DNA of 64,000 bases from Diadophis punctatus similis (lineage: Eukaryota; Chordata; Lepidosauria; Squamata; Dipsadidae). A program made the translations under genes and the position numbers. Shown here one piece after another: positions 11,854 to 23,119 of the stretch (its first letter is position 1; every line of letters starts with the position of its first letter). The stretch covers positions 66,717,740 to 66,781,739 of the forward strand of contig JALIGW010000001.1 of NCBI GenBank assembly GCA_023053685.1, written 5' to 3'. The notes beneath the pieces were generated by a model. It worked only from the letters and a program-made list of their open reading frames with translations, did not search any database and was not told where the DNA came from.

Positions 11854-11863
11854 ACTTACAGGC
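11854..11863 (-). other. Candidate 5' splice donor of a first exon
   Basis: On the minus strand the sequence reads GCCT then GTAAGT, close to the vertebrate donor consensus. It lies inside the CpG island, with the candidate exon to its right (ending at 11860) and the intron running left. I saw no equally good plus-strand donor in the island. A single motif of this length can arise by chance, so this is a suggestion. Confidence 0.4.
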
Positions 11864-12512
11864 TCCGCCGAAGCGCAAGGATTTCGCTTCGCTCTCCCTC
11901 GATCTCTCGCTTCCTCAAGCGCGCGCAGATGCCGGGCTCGCGCTAACACTCCTGCACGCGCCGGCTCAGCAGCAGGAACTGCAACAGCGGTGGTGGCGGC
12001 GGCGGCAGCTGCCACCCGGAGGCAGGCAGGGACGGCGGCAGCGGCGGCAGCAGCTGGTTGGGGCACGGAGGCGCCTCTGCTGTGTTTCAAGGCGGCCGCA
12101 GCACCTGTGACCGCTTGTCACCTAGGAGCGCCCGCCTTCAGCGGCGCTTTCTCCTCCTTCTCCTCCCCTCTCTCTCCTCCCTTCACTCTCTAGTAGCTGC
12201 GTCGCCCCCTGACGGGGAAACTGGTCGGTCTCGACGCCAGCCTTAGCCAGAAAAGGGAATGGAGACGAGGCGGCGGCGGCGGCAGGCTTGCGAAGGCGGT
12301 TGCCTCTTCTCGCCTCGTCAGCAAGAGCAGCGCTGCTGAAAGAATGCAGGAGGAACCGAGGTTCCGGCCTTTCTTAGAGTGGCAGGTCGGCTCAGATGGC
12401 GCTGCCTCCGCTTGCCTGAGGAGTGAGCGGCGTGGGCTGGGGGTTGTGCGAAGGCATAGGGAGGACGACCCCGAGACCGCGCTATTACAGAACTGAGTGG
12501 CCAGTGGCGGAG

Positions 12513-12520
12513 TGACGTCA
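12513..12520. promoter_or_regulatory. CRE palindrome TGACGTCA
   Basis: A perfect CREB/ATF site near the right edge of the CpG island. For a minus-strand gene with its first exon ending at 11860 it would be upstream or near the start site. Functional use is inferred. Confidence 0.55.
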
Positions 12521-12697
12521 CTGGGTTCTGGGCTAGTGAAGTCTTTACTTCTGGAGTCTGGACGAACTGGGCGGTAGGAGAGCTTGAGGATCCTGCTAGG
12601 GAGAGTAGAATAGAACAGCAGCTTCTAATCACTTTGGAAATTGCCGGTTAACTACTTCTAAACTATTAGAAACCCTCACACCCACAAGTTTGAGAAA

Positions 12698-13466
12698 ATG
12701 AGAATGGAATGGAATAACAGTTGGAAGGGACCTTGGAAATCGTCTAGTCCAGGGGTCCGTAACCTTAAACACTCAAAGAGCCGTTTGGACCCGTTTCCCA
12801 CAGAAAACACCGGGAGCCACAAAACTCTTTTGACATCTAAAATGAAGATAACACTGCATATATCATTTTTTTACCTTTATGCTATGTGTAAAAAAACTAT
12901 AGTGTGTTGCATTTGTGAAATCAATGAACTGCTACAGAGAAAACAAATTTTATTTCTGCATGCAACAAAAACATTTTGAACCCTGAAAAAAATATGGGTC
13001 GAAAAGCTCAATAAATCGCTGCTGGCGGGTGTCACACATTGGTGGTTGTGACGCATATTTTGAGACAGGGAGCCGCAGGAGAGGGATGGAAGAGCCACAT
13101 GTGGCTCCAGAGCCACGGTTGCAGACCCCTGTTGTACTCCAACCCCCTGCTCAGGCAGGAAACCCTATACCATTTCAGACAAATGGTTGTCCAATCTCTT
13201 CTTAAAAACTTCCAATGTTGGAGCATTCACAACTTTGGGAGGCAAGTTGTTCCACTGATTAATTGTTCTAACTATCAGGAAATTTCTCCTTAGTTCTAGG
13301 TTGCTTCTCTTCTTGATTAGTTTCCATCCATTGCTTCTTGTCCTGCTTTCAGGTGCTTTGGGGAATAGGTTGACTCCCTCTTCTTTGTGGCAGCTCCTGG
13401 GATATTGGAACACTGCTATCATGTCACCCCTAGTCCTTATTTTCATTAAACTAGACATATCCAAGT
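12698..13466 (-). mobile_element. CR1 LINE 3' end, antisense, split by a hAT element
   Basis: The pieces 12698-12749 and 13132-13466 together make one antisense CR1 3' end. The larger part encodes 99 residues like the copy at 8399 (RTRGDMIAVFQYPRSCHKEE, then TINQWNNLPPKVVNAPTLEVF). The 3' end carries a short GGAAT run. The 382-bp element at 12750-13131 interrupts the 3' UTR, so it came later. Confidence 0.9.
12750..13131. mobile_element. hAT MITE (CAGGGGTC...GACCCCTG ends), nested in CR1
   Basis: The ends CAGGGGTCCGTAACCTT and GGTTGCAGACCCCTG are inverted. The flanks GTCTAGTC and TTGTACTC are a decayed 8-bp duplication. The inside mentions the same GAGCCACATGTGGCTCC-like and GGGTCAC-like segments found near the ends of the 1519-2815 element, so both belong to one family. 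Confidence 0.85.
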
Positions 13467-13480
13467 GGACAGTCCTTCAA

Positions 13481-14439
13481 AGGTTTTCGTCTTTTAGGTG
13501 GGTAGCGGGGATCTTGCAGGCATATTCCTTTCTCCCTCGGTTATTGACATACAATGGAATGTAGTATTGGCCAACCCCTCATTTTAAAAGTTCTCAACTC
13601 AGTACCAGTTGGAAACAATTACCAATATTCCCGATAATGTTATTGACTTGCTCTGTCATGCCTTCTTGTAGGGAAAAACTCTCACCGATTCAGACCTAAG
13701 TGATACTTAAAAGCAGGGGAAGAAACTTCAAACACATTCCATGTATATAAGGTTATAGCTGGATTCTGATGCATACAACCACCACTGTGTAGTGATAGTG
13801 ATACAATAGTAGAATTGCTAGATTTAATCACATTCACACAACCACCCTGCTTTCCATCTTAACTTCTGTTTCATGTCTTGCCTTTACATTATGAAAACAT
13901 CTCAATGCATAAATATTAGCATGATTTTGATGCAAACATCCAGTTAAAGTAAGTTATAAATAATATAGGTATGACTCCAACCAGCTGTGTTTGATAGTTT
14001 GCTTGCGCTTGATTTTAAAAAAAATACTTGAAGAAAATGCTCATTTTCATATTTTTGAACCAATTCACAAAATGAAACTTGAATAGTACTTGAAATTCTC
14101 AATCGTTCATATTTTGTAATGCAAATACATCAACCATGTATTTTGGATCTACATAAATATACAGAAATGTATATATTCATGAACATAATACAGAAAATAC
14201 ATTGTATTTTTTTTACCAAATACAAATCTAAGGTTGCCTGACTTCAGAACTACTATGAGTTGTTTATAAATTAAAAAAGAGACATCATAACATCAAAAAT
14301 GGCAATACTCATCCAAAGGGAACACCCTCTTTCTCACTTAGCACCCAACTTAAAGGGGTTTTGACAATCACACTAGCCTACTACTTGGAGAAAGAGCCAT
14401 GTTTTCAAGACTCATTTAAGGCAGGCAGAGTAAGAGCAG
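13481..14439. other. No recognisable feature
   Basis: AT-rich DNA without identifiable repeats or genes. Confidence 0.6.
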
Positions 14440-15060
14440 TTCAAATCCCTGGTGGGTTGCTCTTGCAGAGGGCAAGTGCTACAACAGAGAAGGCACATTT
14501 CCTGAATCCTGCTAGGTGACAATTTAATTGATGGAATCCAGAGCATGCAAATCTCTGATTGTATCTAGTGGAAAGAAACCATGGGAATATATGGTCTCTT
14601 AGATAATTAGGCCCTATGTAATGTAATGCTGCATAAATGTTAATCAGTTGCACCTATAAGTAACCAGTGCAGCTTGCACTTGACAAAACCTGAAAGAGAT
14701 GAATCTAACAACATTTGTCCATCACTACTTGCATTGCCACACTTGCAAGTTTCCAAGGGATATTCAAAGGCAACCCAATGTAGAGTTCTTTGGAATGGTC
14801 TACCGATGAGATGACTAAGGCATGAATTACTGTAAAGAGAGTCAAGAGGTTCAGGAATGGGCACAGCTGGCTCACAAGATGGATCTGTGCAAAGACAGCT
14901 GGCACACAAGATAGCAAAGTAGCCCAAGAACCCACAGCTGAGCCTGAGCCTATTCCTCTCCAGGCCCCCGCAGTTTCCAACCCCTAGTAGCCTCCAGGCA
15001 CTTGACAACGTTCTTGGCCAGTTGGTTGAGATAAACAACTGGATTATATTCATAATTTTC
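14440..15060 (-). mobile_element. Degenerate L2-type LINE coding region, antisense
   Basis: Minus-strand translation near 14705-14850 gives HALVISSVDHSKELYIGLPL, which parallels LDYCNALYMGLPL in the L2 copy at 50276. Plus-strand stretches such as AACCAGTGCAGCTTGCA and CAACCCAATGTAGAGTTC match the antisense of L2 C-terminal coding DNA as I recall it. Frameshifts and substitutions are many, so this is an old copy. The 166-codon frame across 14640-15140 is not a host gene. Confidence 0.65.
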
Positions 15061-15619
15061 ACAGACCAAGTATTGATAAACACAATCTCGCCTTGTAGGA
15101 CACAAAAGTTTAGCACATTATCCAAGAATGTATGCTTCATAATTCATTGTGTTTTGTAATAAGTTGTTGAGTTCAATAAACAGTCATACTTCTGATGGTA
15201 GTAGAAGATTTTGTTTTACACTCTGAAAAATCAGTTGTATATGTCTTCTTTGATTTGTCACAAACAACAAGGCAGCATGCTGTGATCATTAGCTGTTGGG
15301 AGGCCATTTTGTGGGGAAGCTTGTAATATATTCTCAAAATTCCACGTGTGTTCACCTGTCCAAAATGCTGCCTACTCCCAATGTAAATTATACTGGAGGA
15401 AAAAAAAACATTTCAATCCTGTGTTCTCTCTGTAATGTTGTTATTGTTCCTCCTCCTCCTCCTCCTCCTCCTCAATCAATTATATGGCTTAGTCTTTCTA
15501 GTCAATGTGAGTTGGATTGACCTCATATGTTAGTCACACATATTCTACTCATGGTATTGGATTTGAAATCTAATATCTTTAACTTCATTGCTTTCAATGG
15601 GAAACAAGTGCAAGTAACA
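15061..15619. other. No gene recognised; (TCC)n at 15448-15473
   Basis: AT-rich DNA with a small TCC microsatellite. Confidence 0.6.
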
Positions 15620-15627
15620 GTCCAGAG

Positions 15628-15750
15628 CGTGCGTGTCATACTCGACCGTGTCAAGTGACATATTGTGACGTATCATGACATTTTTTGCCTTTGTGGAGTC
15701 AGCGTGGGCATGACACATCCGGTCCGTGGGCTGCCAGTTTGACAGGCCTG
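15628..15750. mobile_element. Short hAT MITE, GGTGTCAAACTCG family
   Basis: The left end is mutated (CGTGCGTGTCATACTCG) and the right end is AGTTTGACAGGCCTG. The flanks GTCCAGAG and GTCTAGAG (15620-15627, 15751-15758) are an 8-bp duplication with one mismatch. It matches the copy at 6404. Confidence 0.82.
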
Positions 15751-15758
15751 GTCTAGAG

Positions 15759-17605
15759 CCTATATATATATTTCAACTTCCTCAACAAATTGTTCTTCAG
15801 TTCCATCTTCCTTTGGAAACAAGCAAAACCACCTCTCCTCTTTGATTCATGAAGACTATCTCACTCTTTTGGGAGTCTTTTGTAATAGGTATATAACTAC
15901 TTCAAAATCCAAAATTCTGGCCTTTTTGCACTCCCAGTTCCAGTAGTCACTGTTTTCTTAAATTTATTGCAATGTTAAAGCTCTCCCATACCCTCTGTGA
16001 TTCTGGCAGGTACACATATATTATTCAAGGAAGTAAATCAATTCTTACATACAAATTTTATTTCTACATGTTTTCTTTAAAATGTAGTGTGTTTTAGGCT
16101 TACATTATGGATAGTTTTGGCTCCCTAATGGTATGCCTGGAAAATATTTAGCAATGGTTGGGATTTTTTTAAAAAATTGAATTTATTGGAGACACACTTC
16201 ATGGAGAAACATTCACCACAGTTAATGCTGAATCAAGCTTTTGACACATGCAATTTTAGAAACATTGGCATTCATATGGATGTTTTAAAAATGGCCCGGT
16301 CATTTTTGAAATGGCAAACAAAGGAAATAGGCTGCCAATTTAAGAGGAATAGCATTAGTTTCACCAGAATGGAAAGAAAGAAAAGAAAAAAGAAAGGAAG
16401 GAAGGAAGGAAGGAAGGAAGGAATAGATAGATATTTCTTCCCAGATATTTCTAGCAGGTTACTGGATAGAAAATGCATAAATATTGTTAGAAATTTTTAT
16501 AAATACTGTGAATACTTCTTAGCTAACACTATTTAATTTATTCCAATGACATACTCTCAGAAATTTATGCTGGCAAACACCTAGACTTAACACTACACTT
16601 TGACAGTTTTATTAAAATTTCATTTTTCAAAATATGTTACCTTTGGCATTGGCAATCCAGTACCAAATGGGAATGGATTGAAAGTATAAAATACGTTGCA
16701 AGTTTTATTTAGACTAAGACATTAAAAAAAACATTTCTACATAACATATTCATGCCAAGTTCAAGCATCAGGAATAAAATACACATAACTTCTTTTACCT
16801 CAGACGTGAAACAGTATTTTTCCCACATATAGATCCATACCTTTACTTGACTCTTAAGTTTGAAATATAGTTCATTCCACTCACTGCAAAAAATTAACAT
16901 GAATTAAAATAATTTTAAAAATGTTTTTTAATTGTGCTAAGAGAATATAAATATGTTATAATCAGTTCAGAGACACAGTTATGAGCTGATGTTAGTTGGC
17001 TTCCCAGTTTGAAGGTACAACTTAGTTTTGCATCACTCTAAACCTGCAACAATATGTACAAATAAAATTCCTTAATTCCTAACTAAACATTATTTTTTAT
17101 GGGGGGATGATACTCTTAACAAAGAATTTTAAAACCAGCTTTGGCATTTATCAGAATATCAATAAGCAGACACATGAGCGCTTCAAACTTCAATTTTATG
17201 TACTTTAGTTGTCTGAAGAGAAATATGCAAACTTTATGTCTTGTGAAAGGTTTTTTTCAGAGATTATTGTAATAATGAAATGAAAAATGGAAACATTTTT
17301 ACTTTTACTTTTAACATACTTATATGTTATTGATACCTTTAATAATATCTAAAGCCACCTCCTTATATAGCATTCTGAAAATGCTTTTCATTCTATTAAA
17401 AGCATAATGCAGATGAATATCTCATTAATAGACATTAAATACTCTAATAATGTTCTTTGATTCTAAAGAAAAATACTATACATGACAGTACATGGCATTA
17501 CATTGCAGTACATTAAAGATATTTCTAATAAAGTATATTGCAATAAAAATTGAAAGTAAATGTCTTCTTCGGGTTAAACCTGGTTTCCGGTGAACTTTGG
17601 CAACA
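15759..17605. other. No gene recognised; (GGAA)n at 16391-16424
   Basis: About 1.8 kb of AT-rich DNA with one small GGAA microsatellite. The 119-codon plus-strand frame at 16177-16536 crosses the microsatellite and has no domain. Confidence 0.6.
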
Positions 17606-17613
17606 CACTATGA

Positions 17614-18046
17614 CAGTGATGGCGAACCTTTTTAGGTTCGCGTGCCAAAAAGGGGGGGGCGCGCACGCTAGCGCGCGCTCGCATGCCCACACCCATTCCC
17701 TCCCCCCACGCATGCGCACAACACCACCCCATGCTGCCCCCTGCGCATGCGTGCACGCACACACACCCGCGCAAAGGCCTTACCGGAGCCTGGGACGGTA
17801 AGAAACGACGAAACGGGCAAACCGGAAGTTCGGAAAAATGCACTTCGGGTTTGTCCGTTTCGTCGTTTTTTGCATTCCGGGGCTTCAGGGAGCTTCCCTG
17901 AACCCTCCGGAGTGCAAAAAACAGCTCACTGGCAAACCGGAAGTGTGTTTTTCCGCACTTCCGGTTTGCCGGTGGGCAACGCTCACGTGCCCTCCGCTAT
18001 GGCTCCGTGTGCCACCTGTGGCATGCGTGCCATAGGTTCGCCACGG
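17614..18046. mobile_element. hAT MITE, GTGATGGCGAACC family, with two internal hairpins
   Basis: The left end CAGTGATGGCGAACCTTT matches the copy at 9244. The right end (ATAGGTTCGCCACGG) is slightly shortened. The flanks CACTATGA (17606-17613, 18047-18054) are identical. Inside are two inverted repeats, about 17800-17880 (CGACGAAACGGGCAAACC and its partner) and about 17907-17985 (GGCAAACCGGAAGTG and its partner). Confidence 0.92.
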
Positions 18047-18054
18047 CACTATGA

Positions 18055-18545
18055 GGTGTTCTGGAATTGGAAAAAAGAAAAAAAATGGATTGTGTAGTTG
18101 CATTTATCTATGAGCTGCTGGTTGCCCAAACTGCATTAAGAAATTGATAGTTTAATGTAGACAGATCCTTAGAAGCAACCTAATTTAATATTTTGCCACA
18201 AGACGAGAACATCTGCCTAGATTTCACAAAAATAGATGAATCCTAAATTATGCTGTGGAAATTGGTCACAGAGGAAATAGGAAATGCCTTCTGATGAACT
18301 ATATATTGTATTCCAAATTCATCACTAGCTTTCATAATTGTTCTCCAATTGAAAGTTTCATCTAGGGATGTTGGTATTTGCTTCCATCTTCTTGAGTCAG
18401 TTATCCATAATTTTTCCTCTTTCAGTTTATTGTAGTCAGCATAACATTGCAAAGAATAAGTGTACTACATAAAGCTGCTTTTTATCAAATAAACTTGGGT
18501 TTTGGGTCAAGAGCAAGATAGGAAATCACCAAGGCACTTTCTGTC
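18055..18545. other. No recognisable feature
   Basis: AT-rich DNA; no repeat or gene identified. Confidence 0.6.
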
Positions 18546-18622
18546 AGAAATGGTGTAGGGTCTCCTGCATGGGCAGGGGGTTGGACTAGATGACCTACAG
18601 GGTACCTTCCAACTCTGTTATT
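18546..18622 (+). mobile_element. SINE family A (or CR1) 3' end fragment
   Basis: Contains GGGTCTCCTGCATGGGCAGG followed by GGTTGGACTAGATGACCT and a TCCAACTCTGTTATTCTGT end. The part before the shared tail resembles SINE A (GTAGGGTCTCCTGC), but the piece is too short to separate it firmly from CR1. Confidence 0.75.
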
Positions 18623-18623
18623 C

Positions 18624-18793
18624 TGTAGAAATAGTGTGTGGCTTCCCTCCAGAAGTTGTGGGTGCTCCAACACTGGAGGTTTTCAAGAAAAGACTGGACA
18701 ACCATTTGTCTTGAATGGGATAAAGTCTCCTGCTTGGGCGGGAGGTTGGACTAGATGACCTACAAGGTCCCTTCCAACTCTGTTAATCTGTTT
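18624..18793 (+). mobile_element. CR1 LINE 3' end fragment
   Basis: The plus strand translates to LPPEVVGAPTLEVFKKRLDN, the end of CR1 ORF2, followed by the 3' UTR with GGTTGGACTAGATGACCTAC and CCCTTCCAACTCTGTTA. It adjoins another element of the same tail type, so two insertions lie end to end. Confidence 0.87.
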
Positions 18794-19696
18794 GAAGTTG
18801 GCCTCTTAGAACAGCACAAGTTTCTTCACTCTGATAATTTTGCTTCTAAAGACCAGCATAAAAGGAGCATGTTGTAGGAAAGGACAAATTAGCTCCAAGG
18901 GATTCAGCGCTGCTGATTTGGCCTGGTTAAAAAGCCTGCTTGTCCCAGCTATAAATAACTTGAGTGTGAGGAAAATCTGAGCTTCCCAAGGAAATTGTAT
19001 TAGGATATGACAAACAGAAAATAAAAGCCATTTAGAAAATGTGTCAAACTTCCTCTGACAAACTGCTTGCACGTTTTTTTCATTTGGATATAAAGTTTGT
19101 TGTACTTCTCTAGGCTGATAGATATCTTCTCATGCCATTTTAAAAACAGAAAATCCCAATCTGGATTTCATTTTCATTCTTTTTATATTTAAAACTATTA
19201 AAGATAATACAAAGTTTATATATGTGGTTGGCTCTGATTATTTAAAAGAAACCCCTCTCTGAAAAATATTAAACTGAATACCTAACACACAGTTTGAAAA
19301 CTCTCCGGAAGGCTGTGAACCAGTTTTTAGAATTTTATATTACCATTAATCTCTTAGCAATTTCTTGTTTTGAATTACACTATTATAATTCAAAATATTG
19401 TTTTGAATTACACTATTGTAATTCAAAATATTGTCATAAAAATGGGGAAATACCTTTTCATTGTTCAAAATTTACTTACCTTTCCCAACTTGGTGCCCTC
19501 AAGAGCTGCAGCTTCCAAATTACCGGTTGATGTGGCCTTCAAATGTTTTATACTTCAGTCTTTACTGCTTACATATTTGTGGATTACAGTGCAAGTTGGC
19601 ATTCCTAAAGACCCTCTTCCTATTTCAGGATGAATGGATGTTAGGTGGTTTGGTGTTTCCTCAACTGTGTAAAACTGGTTCTGCAGCAGAAGTAAG
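18794..19696. other. No gene recognised
   Basis: AT-rich DNA that includes a small tandem duplication at 19365-19430. A plus-strand open frame runs through its end into the LINE at 19697; the part here (about 78 codons) has no domain. Confidence 0.55.
19365..19430. repeat. 33-bp tandem duplication with palindromic units
   Basis: Two 33-bp units differ at one base. Each contains GAATTACACTATTGTAATTC (or A for G), which can fold back on itself. Confidence 0.85.
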
Positions 19697-20439
19697 TGGC
19701 AGAGCCCACTGTAACAACATTGCCAAAAAGGCACTAAGAGTTGTCAACCTAATCTTGCGTAGCTTCTTCTCTGGCGATATTACTCTGCTAACCAGAGGAT
19801 ACAAAACATTTGCCAGACCAATCCCCGAATACAGCTCACCTGTCTGGAACCCGCACTACATATCGGACATTAATACAATTGAGAGAGTCCAGAAATACTT
19901 CACAAGAAGAGTCCTCCACTCTTCTACTCGCAACATAATTCCTTATTCCACCAGACTTGAAATTTTAGGCTTAGACAACTTAGAGCTATGTCGCCTTCGA
20001 TCTGATCTAAATGTAGTTCATAAAATCATCTGCCACAATGTCCTACCTGTCAATGAATACTTCAGCTTCAACCGCAACAACACACGAGCACACAATAGAT
20101 TCAAACTCAATTTAAACCGCTCAAAACTCGACTGCAGAAAATACGACTTCAGCAACAGAGTAATCAGTGCCTGGAATGCACTACCTGACTCTGTGGTTTC
20201 TTCCCCAAACCCCAAAAACTTTAACCTTAGACTGTCTACAGTTGACCTCACCCCATTCCTAAGAGGTCTGTAAGGGGCGTGCATAAGCGCACCATCCTGC
20301 CTACCGTCCCTGTCCTTCTGTCCTATTGTCTAATTTTACCTATACATACTTTGCTTTTGTTTATGTTTATATCATACCTGTTATCTTGTACACGTGTTGA
20401 CAAATAAAATAAAATAAAAATAAAAAATAAAATAAATAA
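19697..20439 (+). mobile_element. CR1/L3-like LINE, 5'-truncated, C-terminal frame open
   Basis: From 19697 an uninterrupted frame of about 190 codons encodes the C-terminal part of a LINE reverse transcriptase: AHCNNIAKKALRVVNLILRS, FARPIPEYSSPVWNPHYISD, then LEILGLDNLELCRLRSDL and SAWNALPDSVVSSPNPKNF, stopping after FLRGL at 20271. A 3' UTR and an A-rich AATAAAATAAAA tail follow. The catalytic RT core and endonuclease are missing. Related copies are at 38626-39747 and 59419-64000. The frame opens further left only by chance. Confidence 0.9.
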
Positions 20440-20651
20440 CCATAGGCCGAGGGCATCTTGCAATTCTCTGCTGGTGTGCATGATTTCCAGACAGAGTGAA
20501 TGTCATGAAAAGCCTCAATATCCAGTGGGCTAGGCAATTTCTTCTGCTTTTATAGTAACTATTATGTTTCCAAAGTTGCTTCCTTGCATGTACCAAATGC
20601 TAACTTGTTTCAGTCCAAAATTAACCATTACTTTGAAATAGTATTTATCAG
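20440..20651. other. No recognisable feature
   Basis: Short unique-looking stretch. Confidence 0.5.
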
Positions 20652-20660
20652 TGTCTTTAG

Positions 20661-20750
20661 AATAGAATAGAATAGAATAGAATAGAATAGAATAGAATAG
20701 AATAGAATAGAATAGAATAGAATAGAATAGAATAGAATTCTTTAGTTCAA
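20661..20750 (-). repeat. (AATAG)n microsatellite on a LINE tail stub
   Basis: About 15 AATAG units are followed by AATTCTTTAGTTCAA. In antisense this reads AAAGAATTCTATTCTATTCT, like the end of the Rex1-like LINE at 48640-49092. The 9-bp direct repeat TGTCTTTAG (20652-20660, 20751-20759) flanks it, as expected for target-primed insertion of a tail-only LINE copy. Confidence 0.75.
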
Positions 20751-20759
20751 TGTCTTTAG

Positions 20760-21387
20760 CTCCAAAGGCAGTTTCATGCATATTTTTCCCTGCATGGAAA
20801 CCAATGGGTACACTGTTTTCATATAAAAGATATTTCCCCATAAGAGCACTGAAGCCAATGCACACTGGACTTGTTAATGGATGAGTTGGATGTATGTTAA
20901 AACTCATACCAGGTTGTTTCCTAGGGATACATAGTACATTAAAATATTTATGTGCAGATACTGTATAATTATCATCTTCTGAACTCAAAATAAAGTCCCT
21001 TCAGGACAGATTGGGCGATTGTTCCAACTTTCAATGGCAGTGGGAAGTGATTTGTCTCATACCCTATAAGTACACAAGGTCTGTGGGTGTATGGCTTGCT
21101 TTGACTCCATCATCCATTTAATCCTTCAGTAGTAAGCATTTGTTTTAGTTGGGAGCAAGTAGATACTTACAAAGAAACACAAAGAACCCCAAATACAAAG
21201 CACAGGGAAAACATGCAAATTATTATTTTTTCCTGAGACTTTGTTAATTGATAAAAAGCATGGAAACGAAAGAACCATGGTTGTGTAGCAGGGCAATAGC
21301 TAGCCCAAAAGAATTGTTTGATCCAGTCTGGGCTATATCCTTTAGCCATGGGAGACCAAAGGAGACACTCACCAGGCCTGTCCTAAC
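20760..21387. other. No recognisable feature
   Basis: AT-rich DNA; no repeat or gene identified. Confidence 0.6.
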
Positions 21388-21389
21388 TA

Positions 21390-21773
21390 CCATATTTTTC
21401 GGAGTATAAGACGCACCGGAGTATAAGACGCACCTTAGTTTTTGGGGAGGAAAATAGGGGGAAAAATCTACCTACCAGATATTCATCTGGCTAGCGTCCT
21501 TAATCTGGTCAGCTTCAGCACATTATTTTATCCCCTGGTTAGGGCTGAAAAAAATCTTTTTCAGAGGGAATAGCAATGAAAACAAGCCTGCAAAGACTTA
21601 GGGCTGGGAAAAAATCTTCTTCGGAGGGAGTAGCAATGAAAAAATCCTGCAAGCAGGGAAGATCATTAGTACCTCGTTAGGGCTGGAAAAAAGTTACATT
21701 CCAAGTATAAGACGCACCCAAATTTTCAGTCTCTTTTAGGGGGAGGGAAAGTCTTATACTCTGAAAAATACAG
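21390..21773. mobile_element. TIR element with GGAGTATAAGACGCACC ends, short form
   Basis: Ends CCATATTTTTCGGAGTATAA and CTTATACTCTGAAAAATACAG are inverted and both flanked by TA (21388-21389, 21774-21775). The motif GGAGTATAAGACGCACC appears twice in tandem at the left end. Inside, a unit of about 60 bp beginning AGGGCTG and containing TAGCAATGAAAA is repeated twice (about 21540-21655). Confidence 0.85.
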
Positions 21774-21775
21774 TA

Positions 21776-22479
21776 CCTATGAGCTTTCTTGAAGCTGATT
21801 TAAACAGAGACAAAAAAGTAAGTAAAAATCGTAACATACCCATTGCTCCAGCAATCTATCACAAATCAAGGAAGGCAGGTTTACAGTTCCCTCAAGCCCT
21901 TTCTAAATAGGAAACATCTTGGTCTTAATTTATCAGCATGCAGTGTTCCATTTGGGACCTGAGTTGCATAGGAAATGTTTCCTCCACAAAGATCTCAGAT
22001 TCTTCTACAAACTGATAGCTACTGAATGGACATTACCCTCCCCCCCCCCACTGATCATAAAGACTGCATTTTTTAAAAAAGGAGGTGGTTTTAAGGCCGG
22101 GACAACAAGCAAATAGCACAGCTATGATAGGATCCTACCCCCACCCCTCTCTTCTTGTGTCCTTTTGGTTTGACTTTACACATTTGCTTCTTTGCCGTGC
22201 TGTTTCAACAAAGCCAACAATTGCGTCTCTGCCGTATGTGGGATACTAAAGACTTGGCTGTGTCCCTTTGCCTTGAAGAAAAAGAAATTCTTTATGCAAT
22301 CGATTTGATTACGATGAAAAATCATGCCTGTTCTTTGTCTGTTGAGTAATAACAGTAGACAAAAATAACTATAAACCACAAAAGTTTTGCACAGTTTGTT
22401 TGTTCATAGCTTCCGTGACTTTATTTCAATGTTCTAAGCCTATAACAAATGTTTATAGTTCTTATCATTCCTAAGAGGC
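21776..22479. other. No recognisable feature
   Basis: AT-rich DNA with a short C run near 22043; no gene or repeat identified. Confidence 0.55.
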
Positions 22480-23115
22480 CTTTGCTGGAGCCAACAGTTA
22501 TGGACAATTTTCATTCAACTTTTAACCTTCCCTGTTATGGGGAAGGTTATGGAGAAGGAGGTCAGTTTACATCTGCAGAGATGTACGAAGGGAGTCTGGA
22601 TTCATTTCAGTCGGGATTCAGATCTGATTATAGTAATGAGATGGCATTGACTGCACTTACCAATGACTTTTGGTGGGCTCAGAGTGATTTGGATAGTACA
22701 GCCATCCTGGTCCTCCATGATTGCTCAACAGCCTTCAATATAATCAACCATAGTATCCTTCTGGACCAATTGAGGGGACCTGGAAGTACTGTTCTTCAAT
22801 AATTCTCTTCCTTCCTCTGAGGCTGATTCAATTCAATATTGGTAGGACAGAGATCAAGTTCCTGCCATATGGGTGCCCTAGAACTCCACCATCTTTCCAT
22901 TTCTATTTAACATAAAACCACCCGAGGAGATCACCTGACATCATAGAATATGGTATTATCAGTACGCAGATGTACCTAAACTGTACATCGGCCCTGGGCC
23001 AATTGGGTGAAGCTAAGGTTGTTTCCCAGTGCCTGGCGGCTGTTGGAATTTGGATATGGGAGAACAGGCTTCAGACCAACCCTGGAAAGACCAAGCAGCC
23101 CGGGGGTTTACAGCC
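22480..23115 (+). mobile_element. L2-type LINE fragment, reverse transcriptase region
   Basis: The frame gives TAILVLHDCSTAFNIINHSI then LLDQL, the RT segment that in L2 elements reads DLSAAFDTVDHSILL; the catalytic first Asp context is present as HDCSTAF. Further on, AAVGIWIWENRLQTNPGKTK matches the region after the second catalytic block. The frame is interrupted between, so the copy is dead. Confidence 0.82.
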
Positions 23116-23119
23116 TCCC

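Larger units (their letters stand above)
11300..12560. promoter_or_regulatory. CpG island, candidate promoter region
   Basis: The base composition changes abruptly: this 1.2-kb stretch is GC-rich with many CpGs and CGG/CAG/GGC repeats, unlike the AT-rich surroundings, and it shows no transposon ends. In vertebrates such islands usually mark promoters with non-coding or partly coding first exons. Overlapping frames on both strands stay open for 100-186 codons here, but they are low-complexity (Ala, Arg, Gln, Ser) and match no domain, so none is called as protein. A CRE palindrome and a minus-strand splice donor support a minus-strand gene. Which gene it belongs to cannot be told. Confidence 0.72.

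Noticed and set aside
11516..12193. Overlapping frames of 100-186 codons on both strands in the CpG island
   Set aside because: All frames are open because GC-rich DNA has few stops. The products are Ala/Arg/Ser/Gln-rich, overlap one another on both strands, and show no domain.
14640..15140. A 166-codon minus-strand frame with several Cys residues as a secreted protein
   Set aside because: The DNA matches degenerate antisense-oriented L2 LINE sequence, which explains the open frame better.
19461..20273. A 270-codon frame as a host gene
   Set aside because: About 190 codons are L3-type LINE reverse transcriptase C terminus and the first 80 are chance extension into unique DNA. It lacks the RT core.
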